Shown: piece after piece, positions 1 through 6,512 of the stretch
Position numbering within the stretch: position 1 is the first letter of the stretch
Layout of the letters: every line of letters starts with the position of its first letter
Source: Streptomyces sp. NRRL S-337
GTDB taxonomy: Bacteria; Actinomycetota; Actinomycetes; Streptomycetales; Streptomycetaceae
Assembly: GCF_000720175.1 (NCBI RefSeq)
Contig: NZ_JOIX01000072.1
Location: 1 to 38,871, forward strand
Direction: 5' to 3'
Length of the DNA: 38,871 bases
The notes under the pieces: generated by a model
What the model was told of the DNA's origin: nothing
The model's input: only the letters and a program-made list of their open reading frames with translations
Databases searched by the model: none
Position numbers and translations under genes: made by a program

Positions 1-1744
1 CGGTGGGGGCGTGGGGGGTGAGGAGGTCGAGGAGCTGGGGCTTGGTGAGGGTGAGGGTGAGGTCGGGGCTGCCGTCGGCGGTGGGGGCGGGGGCGCCGGG
101 GGAAGCCCGGTGGGTGAGGGCGCCGTGGGAGAGGGTCAGCCGCCAGGTGCGGTCCTCGTCGGGGAGGTAGAGGTCGAGGGTGAGCGCGGTGGACCAGGCG
201 CGCGGCCCGTCGATGCGCACGGCCAGTGAGTCCAGGAGCTGGTCGACGGTGAGCGCCCGGGCGAGGTCGGGGGCGGCGGTGGAGTCCTGGGTGTCGTCCC
301 GGGCGGCAGGGGCGCCGCGCAGTTCGCCCGCACCGGTGAGGTAGACGTTGCGCCAGACCGCGTTCTCCGCGCCGTGGCCCAGGCATTCGTAGACCTCGGC
401 GAGGGCGCGGCGGGCCCGCACGTTGTGCGGGTCGGCGAAGACGGCGTGGTTGAGGAGGGTCGCGGCGAACCGCAGGTCGCCGTCGGCCGCGTAACCCTTG
501 CCGGCGTTCACGGTGGCCTCGACGCCGCCGAGGGCGTGGACGTAGCGCCGGGCCTGTTCGGCCGGCGGGTGCTCCCACAGGTGGGCGGGGTTGCCGTCGA
601 ACCAGCCCAGGTAGCGCTGGGCGACCGCCTTGACGTGGTCGCTGACCGAGCCGTAGTAGCCGTGGTGGGACCACACCCGCGCCAGGGCCGGCGGCAGCCG
701 CAGCTGCTCGGCGATCTCGGTGCCGGTGTACCCGGCGTTGAGCAGCCGCAGGGTCTGGTCGTGGAGGTAGGCGTACAGGTCGCGCTGGCCGGCCAGGAGG
801 GCCCGGATGCGGTCCTTGCCCCAGGTCGGCCAGTGGTGCGAGGCGAAGGCGACCTCGGTGCCGTCACCGAAGAGGGCGAGCGCCTCGTCGAGGTGGCGGG
901 ACCAGGCCCGGCTGTCGCGGACCGCCCCGCCGTACAGCGGCAGGACGGTGTGCAGGGTGTGGGTGGCGTTCTCGCCCAGGCAGAGCGCCTGGTGCGCGGG
1001 GAAGCCGAAGTTCATCGCGGCGGGGGCCTCGGCGTCCGGGGTGAGCTGGAAGACGAGGTGGACGCCGTCGAGGATCTCCTCCTGGCCGGTGCGGGTGATG
1101 TCCACGGTCGGCGGGATCAGGGTGCGGGTGCCGGTGGAACGGGTGGTGCCCAGCCCGCAGCCGATCTGGCCGTCCGGTCCCTTCGGCAGCGCGGTGCCGT
1201 ACGTGAAGGCGGCGCGCCGGGACCTCGCGGGTCCGGCGTCGAGCTGCTCGCCGACCGCGTGGGCGAGGAAGCCGGCCGGGGCGAGGACCGGTACGGGATC
1301 GTGCCCGGCGGGGACGACACCGCCGGCGCCGCCGAAGTGGCCGGCGTGCGAGTGGGTGTAGATCAGCCCGGTGACCGGCCGGTCGCCGCGGTACTTGCGG
1401 TACAGCTCCAGGGCCGCGGCGGCGGTCTCGGCGGAGAGCAGCGGGTCGACGACGATGACGCCGTGGTCGCCCTCGACCAGCGTCATGTGGGCCAGGTCCA
1501 GGCCGCGGGCCTGGTAGATGCCGTCGGTGACCTCGTAGAGGCCCTGGCGGCTGACCAGCCTGCCCTGCCGCCAGAGGCCCTCGTGGGCGGTGTCGGGGCA
1601 GTTCTGGGCCAGGAATCCGTAGGCCGCGGCGTCCCAGACCGGCCGGCCGTCGTCCGTGGTGATCCGCGGCGGGTCGAGCTCGGCGATGAAGCCGCGGTCG
1701 GCGTCGGCGAAGTCTTCGTGGTCATCGACGGGTGCAGCGGTCAC
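1..1744 (-). CDS. Alkyl/aryl-sulfatase family metallo-beta-lactamase-fold hydrolase (partial, 3' end outside window)
   Basis: About 581 codons are visible and the reading frame runs off the left edge, so the C-terminus is missing. The GTG start at 1744-1742 has a purine-rich RBS (GGAGAGGGAG) just upstream. The N-terminal half is a metallo-beta-lactamase fold with the metal motif HSHAGHFGG at about residues 131-139, followed by LGENATHTLHT and SHHWPTWG, all typical of SdsA1-type alkyl sulfatases that hydrolyse SDS-like esters. A helical dimerisation region follows, and the visible end (LTLTKPQLLDLL) fits the SCP2-like lipid-binding domain that closes this family. The family normally has HxHxDH; here the Asp is Gly135, which should affect the second zinc site. 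Known: SdsA1 enzymes run to about 630-660 residues, so 50-80 residues are probably missing. The family call is firm; the substrate is inferred. Confidence 0.88.
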   Translation of the reverse strand, partial: MTAAPVDDHEDFADADRGFIAELDPPRITTDDGRPVWDAAAYGFLAQNCPDTAHEGLWRQGRLVSRQGLYEVTDGIYQARGLDLAHMTLVEGDHGVIVVDPLLSAETAAAALELYRKYRGDRPVTGLIYTHSHAGHFGGAGGVVPAGHDPVPVLAPAGFLAHAVGEQLDAGPARSRRAAFTYGTALPKGPDGQIGCGLGTTRSTGTRTLIPPTVDITRTGQEEILDGVHLVFQLTPDAEAPAAMNFGFPAHQALCLGENATHTLHTVLPLYGGAVRDSRAWSRHLDEALALFGDGTEVAFASHHWPTWGKDRIRALLAGQRDLYAYLHDQTLRLLNAGYTGTEIAEQLRLPPALARVWSHHGYYGSVSDHVKAVAQRYLGWFDGNPAHLWEHPPAEQARRYVHALGGVEATVNAGKGYAADGDLRFAATLLNHAVFADPHNVRARRALAEVYECLGHGAENAVWRNVYLTGAGELRGAPAARDDTQDSTAAPDLARALTVDQLLDSLAVRIDGPRAWSTALTLDLYLPDEDRTWRLTLSHGALTHRASPGAPAPTADGSPDLTLTLTKPQLLDLLTPHAPT

Positions 1745-1827
1745 GGGGCGCTCCCTCTCCGGGGCGGCGGCGGGCCCAAGGCCCCTGCCCCACACGTTCG
1801 ATTTAACCGGCTTTGTCCGGGTGGCGC

Positions 1828-2262
1828 ATGCCTGCCTCCGCGGCGGCCGGGGAGCGCCGGCGCGGCCAACGGCGTTACGGGCAGGGCTGGGCAGGGCACA
1901 ACAACGCAGGTGAGGTCGTATCCGGGCGCGGCAATTCGGCCGGCCGGGACGGGGCCCGCCTCGATCTTCCGGGAGGGGAGGGACGCCCTCTGTCCCCGTA
2001 CGACGACCGCGCCTTCGGCGAGCTCGCCGAGTCGTTCCGGCACCGTGCCGCTCCGTACGCCCAGCTCCGCACCCCGCCCGCCGGCCGCGGCACCTGGCCC
2101 CCTCCCGGGCTCCGGGGCATGGGCTGGCTGGTGCCCGCCGCCGCGGCCGGCAGCCTGGCCGCCGGGATCCTGCTGCCGCACGCCCTCCTCCTGGCGGGCG
2201 GGCTGGTCCTGGCCGGCCTCGCCGGACACCTCTCGGCGGGTGGGCGCGGGCGGTACCGATAG
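1828..2262 (+). CDS. Small membrane protein, possibly DUF3040-like, start uncertain
   Basis: The second half of this frame has strong Streptomyces codon bias and reads as a short charged N-terminus (SPYDDRAFGELAESFRHRA) followed by two hydrophobic segments near the C-terminus. That layout resembles small DUF3040-type actinobacterial membrane proteins, but I cannot confirm the family. The first ATG in frame is used here, but it has no clear RBS and the first 50 or so residues are Gly/Arg-rich with little character. The strongest purine-rich ribosome-binding stretch (about 1971-1983) precedes a CTG codon at 1990, which would give a protein of about 90 residues. It is divergent from the sulfatase and convergent with the SPW protein. 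Function is unknown. Confidence 0.5.
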   Translation: MPASAAAGERRRGQRRYGQGWAGHNNAGEVVSGRGNSAGRDGARLDLPGGEGRPLSPYDDRAFGELAESFRHRAAPYAQLRTPPAGRGTWPPPGLRGMGWLVPAAAAGSLAAGILLPHALLLAGGLVLAGLAGHLSAGGRGRYR

Positions 2263-2386
2263 GGGTCTTCCCCGGCACCGACAGGGGTCCTCCCGGGCCC
2301 GGCGACGGCATACGGCCGCCGGCCGGCCTGTCCGGAAAGGGCAGGCGGACCGGCGGTCACTCATTGCGGCCCCCGCGGGCACCGCC

Positions 2387-2824
2387 TCAGGTGGTGCGGC
2401 GCCTGGATGCCGCGGCGACGCACAAGGCGCCCAGCAGGAACGTCAGACCACCAATGACGATGTTGTTCCAGATGACGCCCGCGTCCGGGCTGCGGCCCAC
2501 GAGCCAGGGCGCGATGATCATCCACACGCCGATCGCGCACATCGCGCCGCTCAGGCCGTACATCCGCGCCGGGGTCACGGTGAAGCCGACCGCCAGCAGG
2601 GCGATCGCGATCCCGACGATCAGGTTGTGCGTTGCCAGGGCGGGCTGCGCCAGCGTGTAGTGGACGATGAACGGCGAGACGGCGCAGTACAGGCCGACGA
2701 GGAACACCGGACCGTCGACAAGTACCACATCACGCCCACCGAGCACCCGCTCGTATCGGGCCTGCATCTCCGAAGCGTCGGGGTGACCTGCGAGATCTCC
2801 CCTGTGGTGTGAGACGTCGGCCAT
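2387..2824 (-). CDS. SPW repeat family integral membrane protein
   Basis: This 145-residue protein has about four hydrophobic segments in its last 100 residues. Two half-repeats end in motifs close to the SPW signature (CAVSPFIVHY and MIIAPWLVGRSPDAGVIWNN followed by GG), which defines the SPW-repeat family of small actinobacterial membrane proteins. The N-terminus is short, charged and His-rich (MADVSHHRGDL). I chose the ATG at 2824 because AAGGAGG lies about 6-8 nt upstream; an upstream start (2878) would put that RBS inside the gene. The family has no established biochemical role. It appears to be monocistronic, with a non-coding gap of about 120 bp before the cobalt-linked gene to the right. 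Confidence 0.75.
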   Translation of the reverse strand: MADVSHHRGDLAGHPDASEMQARYERVLGGRDVVLVDGPVFLVGLYCAVSPFIVHYTLAQPALATHNLIVGIAIALLAVGFTVTPARMYGLSGAMCAIGVWMIIAPWLVGRSPDAGVIWNNIVIGGLTFLLGALCVAAASRRRTT

Positions 2825-2947
2825 GCGACTCGCCTCCTTCACTGGCAGCCTGGCCGTTATTCCGTGGCATCGGGCCACGGTTTCATTCTGCGCTTATGTC
2901 GCCTTTATGTGTAGATGAAGCAGCAGGTGAATTTTGAAGGGGTACGG

Positions 2948-3532
2948 TCACCTTTCCGCTCCCCCGTGGTACAGCGCCCGGCCCAGGCCCAGATTCCAGC
3001 GGCCGCCCCGCCCACTCAGCTCCGTCACGGTCAGCGGCGCCACGTCCAGCCGCCAGAACGCGTCCGCCGGCACCCGCAGGGCACACACCGCGGCGGCCCG
3101 CACCACGTCCGGTTCCACGACCGCCAGCACCCGCCCGGCGTCCAGCGCCATCCGGGTCAGCCAGCCCGCGACCCGGTCGCAGAGCTGCCGCAGCGACTCC
3201 CCGCCGTGCCCGGCGAAGTCCGGATCGGACAGCCAGGCGGAGACCGCGAGCGGTTCCGTTTCGGCCACCTCCGCCAGGGTCCGCCCCCGCCACTCCCCCA
3301 TCGCGCAGCCCGCCAGCTCCGGCACCGGGCCGGCCGGCAGTCCGAGCTCCTTCGCGGTGCGCCGGCAGCGCGCGGAGGGCGAGGCGAAGACTCGGTCGGT
3401 GTCCGGCAGCGCCCCCGCGGCGGCCCGGGCCCGCCGCAGTCCGGCCGCGTGCGGCGGGGAGTCGTCGTCGAAGCGCACCTCGCGCTGGGCGTCGCCCGCG
3501 GCCGGCGAGACCAGCATCACCCGAGTTGTCAT
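2948..3532 (-). CDS. Histidine-phosphatase-fold protein with degenerate active site, next to cbtAB
   Basis: This 194-residue protein follows the histidine phosphatase (phosphoglycerate-mutase) pattern: SPSARCRRTAKELGL matches the usual SPxxRAxQTAE region, CAMGEWRGRTLAEV matches GxWEGR, and GGESLRQLCDRVAGWL matches the GGES segment. The catalytic N-terminal RHG is replaced by SPA (MLVSPAAGD), and the late HGG/HxG site reads VVEPDVVRAAA, so both catalytic histidines are absent. AAAGGAG before the ATG at 3532 supports this start. It is divergent from the B12-riboswitch-controlled cobalt transporter genes, and CobC/CobZ-like phosphatases act in cobalamin synthesis, so a link to cobalt or B12 is plausible. 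As written it is more likely a pseudoenzyme or binding protein than a phosphatase. Confidence 0.7.
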   Translation of the reverse strand: MTTRVMLVSPAAGDAQREVRFDDDSPPHAAGLRRARAAAGALPDTDRVFASPSARCRRTAKELGLPAGPVPELAGCAMGEWRGRTLAEVAETEPLAVSAWLSDPDFAGHGGESLRQLCDRVAGWLTRMALDAGRVLAVVEPDVVRAAAVCALRVPADAFWRLDVAPLTVTELSGRGGRWNLGLGRALYHGGAER

Positions 3533-3655
3533 GCCCTCTTCTCTCCTTTGCCGCCGGGGCTCCAACTCACCTGGGGAGCAAGGGAGTTGCCCGGCGGATG
3601 CGCCCCAGCCCGCACCAGTCCGCCCCCCGAGCGGTCTTGGCCGGGTGGCCGGATC

Positions 3656-3790
3656 GCGGTACGTTTCCCGGTGCTTGACGACGGCATGACGGAAGCCGGT
3701 GGGATCCCGGTGCGGTCGCGCCACTGTATGTCCGGTTTTTTATCAGCCCGCCAGGGGCCGGTACCGGACGAGCCAGACCCGCATGTCGTC
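3656..3790 (+). promoter_or_regulatory. Cobalamin (B12) riboswitch upstream of cbtB
   Basis: The core reads GGAAGCCGGTGGGATCCCGG, then the invariant GCCACTG at 3720-3726, and ends with a B12-box-like AGCCAGACCCGC at 3771-3782. These are the hallmark elements of the cobalamin riboswitch, in order and on the strand of cbtB. A variable arm with a T-run (about 3734-3742) lies between them. A short perfect hairpin (GGGGA/TCCCC, 3807-3823) sits just before the cbtB RBS (AGGAGG, 3829-3834) and could be part of the expression platform. Known: adenosylcobalamin binding usually represses cobalt or B12 transport genes. Exact 5' boundaries are estimated. Confidence 0.85.
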
Positions 3791-3841
3791 CTGCACTCCC
3801 ATTAACGGGGACGCGAGTTCCCCCCAACAGGAGGTCATGCC

Positions 3842-4063
3842 ATGGCTTCGTCCATCGCACCGCCGGCCGCCGGCGCCACCACCACCCCCGCTCCGCTCCC
3901 GCTGAAGGCGATCGCCCCCTGGGCGCTGTTCGCCGGGGTGCTGATGCTGATCCTGCTGTACTTCGTCGGCGCAGAGCAGGGCGCCACCTCGCTGCTGTCC
4001 GGTTCGGACGTCCATGAATGGCTGCACGACGGGCGCCACCTCCTCGGCTTCCCCTGCCACTGA
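3842..4063 (+). CDS. cbtB: CbtB, small subunit of a predicted cobalt transporter
   Basis: This 73-residue protein has one transmembrane segment (APWALFAGVLMLILLYFVGA) and a short C-terminal tail rich in histidine (HEWLHDGRHLLGFPCH), the classic CbtB layout in which the C-terminal His residues are thought to bind metal. The ATG at 3842 has AGGAGG with a 7-nt spacer; an ATG at 3837 is too close to that RBS. It sits directly under the B12 riboswitch and 15 nt before cbtA, so the two are one operon. CbtAB is predicted, mainly from riboswitch association, to import cobalt for cobalamin synthesis. The family call is strong; direct transport evidence for the family is limited. Confidence 0.93.
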   Translation: MASSIAPPAAGATTTPAPLPLKAIAPWALFAGVLMLILLYFVGAEQGATSLLSGSDVHEWLHDGRHLLGFPCH

Positions 4064-4078
4064 CGGACGGCCGCAGCC

Positions 4079-4828
4079 ATGAACTCCCTCACCGTCAGGG
4101 CCCTGCTGGTCCGCGGCATGCTCGCCGGCCTCGCCGCCGGCGCGCTGGCCCTCCTCGTCGCCTACGTGCTGGGCGAACCGCGGATCGACGCGGCCATCGC
4201 CTTCGAGGAGGCACACAGCCACGAACACGAGATGGAAGTGGTCAGCCGCGGACTGCAGTCCACGGCCGGGCTCGCCACCGGCGTCCTGGTCTACGGCGTG
4301 GCGCTGGGCGGGATCGCCGCACTGGCCTTCTGCTTCGCCCTGGGGCGGATCGGCCGGTTCGGGGCCCGCGCCACGGCCCTGCTGCTCTCCGGGGCGGCGC
4401 TGGTGGCCGGCTACGTCGTGCCGTTCCTGAAATACCCGGCCAATCCACCGTCGGTCGGCGACCCCGACACCATCGGCAAGCGCACCGCCCTGTATTTCCT
4501 GATGATGCTGCTCGGCCTCCTGCTGGCCGTCGCCGCCACGATCCTCGGCCGGCGGCTGGCTCCGAAGCTGGGCAACTGGTACGCGACGGTGGCCGCCGTC
4601 GCCGCGTTCGCGGTCGCCGTCGGGCTCGCCTACGCGTTCCTGCCGGCCGTCAACGAGGTGCCCGCGGACTTCTCCGCCACGCTGCTGTGGCAGTTCCGGC
4701 TGTCGGCGCTCGCCGTCCAGCTGGTGCTGTGGGCCGCCTTCGGGCTGGTCTTCGGGCATCTGGCGGAGCGCGTCGTCACGGCCCGGCCGGCGGCCGAGCG
4801 GGCCGAGGCGGTGTCCGTCGCCTCCTGA
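4079..4828 (+). CDS. cbtA: CbtA, membrane subunit of a predicted cobalt transporter
   Basis: This 249-residue membrane protein has about six transmembrane segments. After the first one comes a histidine/glutamate cluster (FEEAHSHEHEMEVVSRGLQS), a likely metal-binding loop characteristic of CbtA. A conserved VPFLKYPANPP motif follows the third segment. It is co-transcribed with cbtB under the B12 riboswitch and ends just before a strong intrinsic terminator, so cbtBA form a two-gene unit repressed when cobalamin is plentiful. The ATG start follows the cbtB stop by 15 nt. Confidence 0.93.
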   Translation: MNSLTVRALLVRGMLAGLAAGALALLVAYVLGEPRIDAAIAFEEAHSHEHEMEVVSRGLQSTAGLATGVLVYGVALGGIAALAFCFALGRIGRFGARATALLLSGAALVAGYVVPFLKYPANPPSVGDPDTIGKRTALYFLMMLLGLLLAVAATILGRRLAPKLGNWYATVAAVAAFAVAVGLAYAFLPAVNEVPADFSATLLWQFRLSALAVQLVLWAAFGLVFGHLAERVVTARPAAERAEAVSVAS

Positions 4829-4850
4829 TCGGGCACATCCACCGCACCAA

Positions 4851-4891
4851 AGGTCCGGGGCCCGCGAGCACTCCTCGCGGGCCCCGGACCT
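4851..4891 (+). terminator. Intrinsic terminator after cbtA
   Basis: A perfect 18-bp inverted repeat (AGGTCCGGGGCCCGCGAG and its complement) with a 5-nt loop lies 22 nt after the cbtA stop. There is no T-run, which is usual for Streptomyces terminators. It also lies downstream of the convergent ribA gene and could serve both strands. Confidence 0.85.
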
Positions 4892-4938
4892 GCTGCGCCA
4901 CACCCGGGCCGTTACGGCGGGCGGGAACTGACGGTTTG

Positions 4939-5631
4939 TCAGAGCTGGCCCGGGATGCCGTCGAGGTGCGGCAGGTCGTGGTCGAGACGCTCGCGCTTGG
5001 TGCGGAGATAGCGGATGTTCTCCGCCTGGGGCTCGGCCAGCAGCGGGACGCGTTCGGTGACGGCGATGCCGTGCCGCACCAACGCGGCGCGCTTGCGCGG
5101 GTTGTTGGACAGCAGCCGCACCGCGCGGACGCCGAGGTCGTCGAGGATCTGCGCGGCGGCGCGGTACTCCCGGGCGTCGACCGGGAGCCCGAGCGCGATG
5201 TTCGCCTCGACGGTGTCCAGTCCCTCCTCCTGGAGCTGCATCGCCCGGAGCTTGGCCAGCAGGCCGATGCCCCGGCCCTCGTGGCCCTGGAGGTAGACCA
5301 GCACCCCGCGCCCGGCCGCCGCTATCGCCCGCAGCGCCGCGGACAGCTGGTCACCGCACTCGCAGTGCCGGGAGGCGAACGCGTCCCCGGTCAGGCATTC
5401 CGAATGCACCCGGGTCAGCACCGGTTCGCCGGTGACCTCGCCGTACACCAGCGCCACGTGCTCGGTTCCGCTGGGCCGGTCGAGATAGCCGACCGCCCGG
5501 AACTCCCCGTAGGCGGTGGGCAGCCGGACCGAGACCACCCGTGCCACACCGGGCAGTGGGCGGGCCGTGTCGGGGGCGACGGCGAGGTCATGACCGGGGC
5601 GGGGGCCGCACAGGGCGTCGGGGTCCGTCAT
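4939..5631 (-). CDS. ribA: GTP cyclohydrolase II, Met-variant (formamidopyrimidine-forming type, SCO6655-like)
   Basis: This 230-residue single-domain GCH II has the zinc site Cys79, Cys90 and Cys92 (HSECLTGD and RHCECGDQL), the HEGRGIGLL loop, and [10 protein letters not shown] near the C-terminus. There is no fused RibB domain. At the place of E. coli Tyr105 (KIRAYALQ) it reads KLRAMQLQ, so the residue is Met131. Known: among the three S. coelicolor GCH II paralogues, SCO6655 carries Met here and releases the formylated intermediate (FAPy) instead of completing deformylation, and a Tyr/Met swap controls this. I therefore infer a FAPy-producing enzyme. The divergent neighbour is a creatininase-family amidohydrolase, suited to removing the formyl group. 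No clear RBS precedes the ATG. Confidence 0.93.
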   Translation of the reverse strand: MTDPDALCGPRPGHDLAVAPDTARPLPGVARVVSVRLPTAYGEFRAVGYLDRPSGTEHVALVYGEVTGEPVLTRVHSECLTGDAFASRHCECGDQLSAALRAIAAAGRGVLVYLQGHEGRGIGLLAKLRAMQLQEEGLDTVEANIALGLPVDAREYRAAAQILDDLGVRAVRLLSNNPRKRAALVRHGIAVTERVPLLAEPQAENIRYLRTKRERLDHDLPHLDGIPGQL

Positions 5632-5678
5632 GGCGCGATGGTACCCACGGGGGTCGGAACCCGGCGGCGATCACTCAG

Positions 5679-5693
5679 ATACATGACAAGTAT
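5679..5693. promoter_or_regulatory. Candidate operator in the ribA/creatininase divergent promoter
   Basis: ATACATGACAAGTAT is a 15-bp near-palindrome of the form ATACWTGWCAWGTAT in a short AT-rich patch of an otherwise GC-rich 125-bp divergent intergenic region. It looks like a GntR-type or similar dimeric regulator site able to control both genes. No regulator gene is adjacent, so the assignment is by pattern only. Confidence 0.4.
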
Positions 5694-5756
5694 GCTGCGG
5701 CACCCGCGTCCCGACCGGCTCCCGGCGAGCCGACCGACGAAAGGCGGCCGATCCCG

Positions 5757-6512
5757 ATGACCGCTCCCCCGCAACCGCCGACGCCCGCCGGGCTGTTGCC
5801 GGCCGACACCACCGAGGACGTCCGCAGAAGGCGGCCGGAACTTGCGGTGCTGCCCATCGGCAGCTTCGAACAGCACGGCCCGTACCTGCCGTTGACCACC
5901 GACACGGTCATCGCCTGCACCGTCGCCCGGGAGGTGGCCGCCGCCCATGACGTCCTGCTGCTGCCGCCGCTGACCGTCTCCTGTTCGCAGGAGCACGCCG
6001 CCTGGCCGGGGACGGTCAGCATCTCCGCACGGACGCTGCACGCCGTCGTCACGGACCTCGCCGACTCGCTGCTCCGGTCCGGGATCGAGGCCCTGGTCCT
6101 GGTCAACGGCCACGGCGGGAACTACGTGCTGCGCAACGTGGTGCAGGAATCCGCCGGGCGCGGCATCCGGATGGCGCTCTTCCCCGGCACCGCCGACTGG
6201 GACGCCGCCCGCGACCGGGCCGGGATACGCACCTCCGCACACAGCGACATGCACGCGGGCGAACTGGAGACCTCGATCCTGCTGCACGCCCATCCGGAAC
6301 TGGTCAAGGACGGCTACGCCGGCGCGGACTGCCCGGCCGACGACCGCCGGCACCTGCTGACGCTGGGGCTGTCGGCGTACACCACGTCCGGTGTCGTCGG
6401 CCGCCCCTCGCTCGCCTCGGCCGCCAAGGGCCGGGAGCTGCTGGCCGGACTGACCGAGGCGTTCGCCGCGTACGTCACACTGCTGGGTGCCGGGGCGGAC
6501 GCCGATGACTGA
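5757..6512 (+). CDS. Creatininase-family amidohydrolase, probable FAPy deformylase (ArfB-like)
   Basis: This 251-residue protein has the creatininase metal-binding pattern: GSFEQHGPYLPLTTDT near residues 36-50 (Glu38, His40, Asp49), NGHGGN near 120, and DMHAGELETS with the late Glu. Family members include creatininase, MftE of mycofactocin synthesis, and ArfB, the archaeal enzyme that hydrolyses the formamide of 2-amino-5-formylamino-6-ribosylaminopyrimidinone phosphate. It is divergent from a GCH II predicted to stop at exactly that compound and overlaps a RibD-type reductase gene by 8 nt, so an ArfB-like role is the best inference. The ATG at 5757 follows GAAAGGCGG. No mycofactocin genes are near, which argues against MftE. 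Confidence 0.85.
   Translation: MTAPPQPPTPAGLLPADTTEDVRRRRPELAVLPIGSFEQHGPYLPLTTDTVIACTVAREVAAAHDVLLLPPLTVSCSQEHAAWPGTVSISARTLHAVVTDLADSLLRSGIEALVLVNGHGGNYVLRNVVQESAGRGIRMALFPGTADWDAARDRAGIRTSAHSDMHAGELETSILLHAHPELVKDGYAGADCPADDRRHLLTLGLSAYTTSGVVGRPSLASAAKGRELLAGLTEAFAAYVTLLGAGADADD

Noticed and set aside
1..1744. Loss of the metal-site Asp as evidence of a pseudogene
   Set aside because: The reading frame and all other motifs are intact over 581 codons, so only the single substitution is reported.
374..2812. Very long forward open frame (812 residues) over the sulfatase and SPW genes
   Set aside because: It is antisense to two recognisable genes and has Gly/Val/Ala-rich sequence without domains; an effect of high GC content.
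5757..6512. MftE of a mycofactocin cluster
   Set aside because: No mftA, mftB, mftC or mftD gene is nearby; the GCH II and reductase neighbours point to an ArfB-like role.
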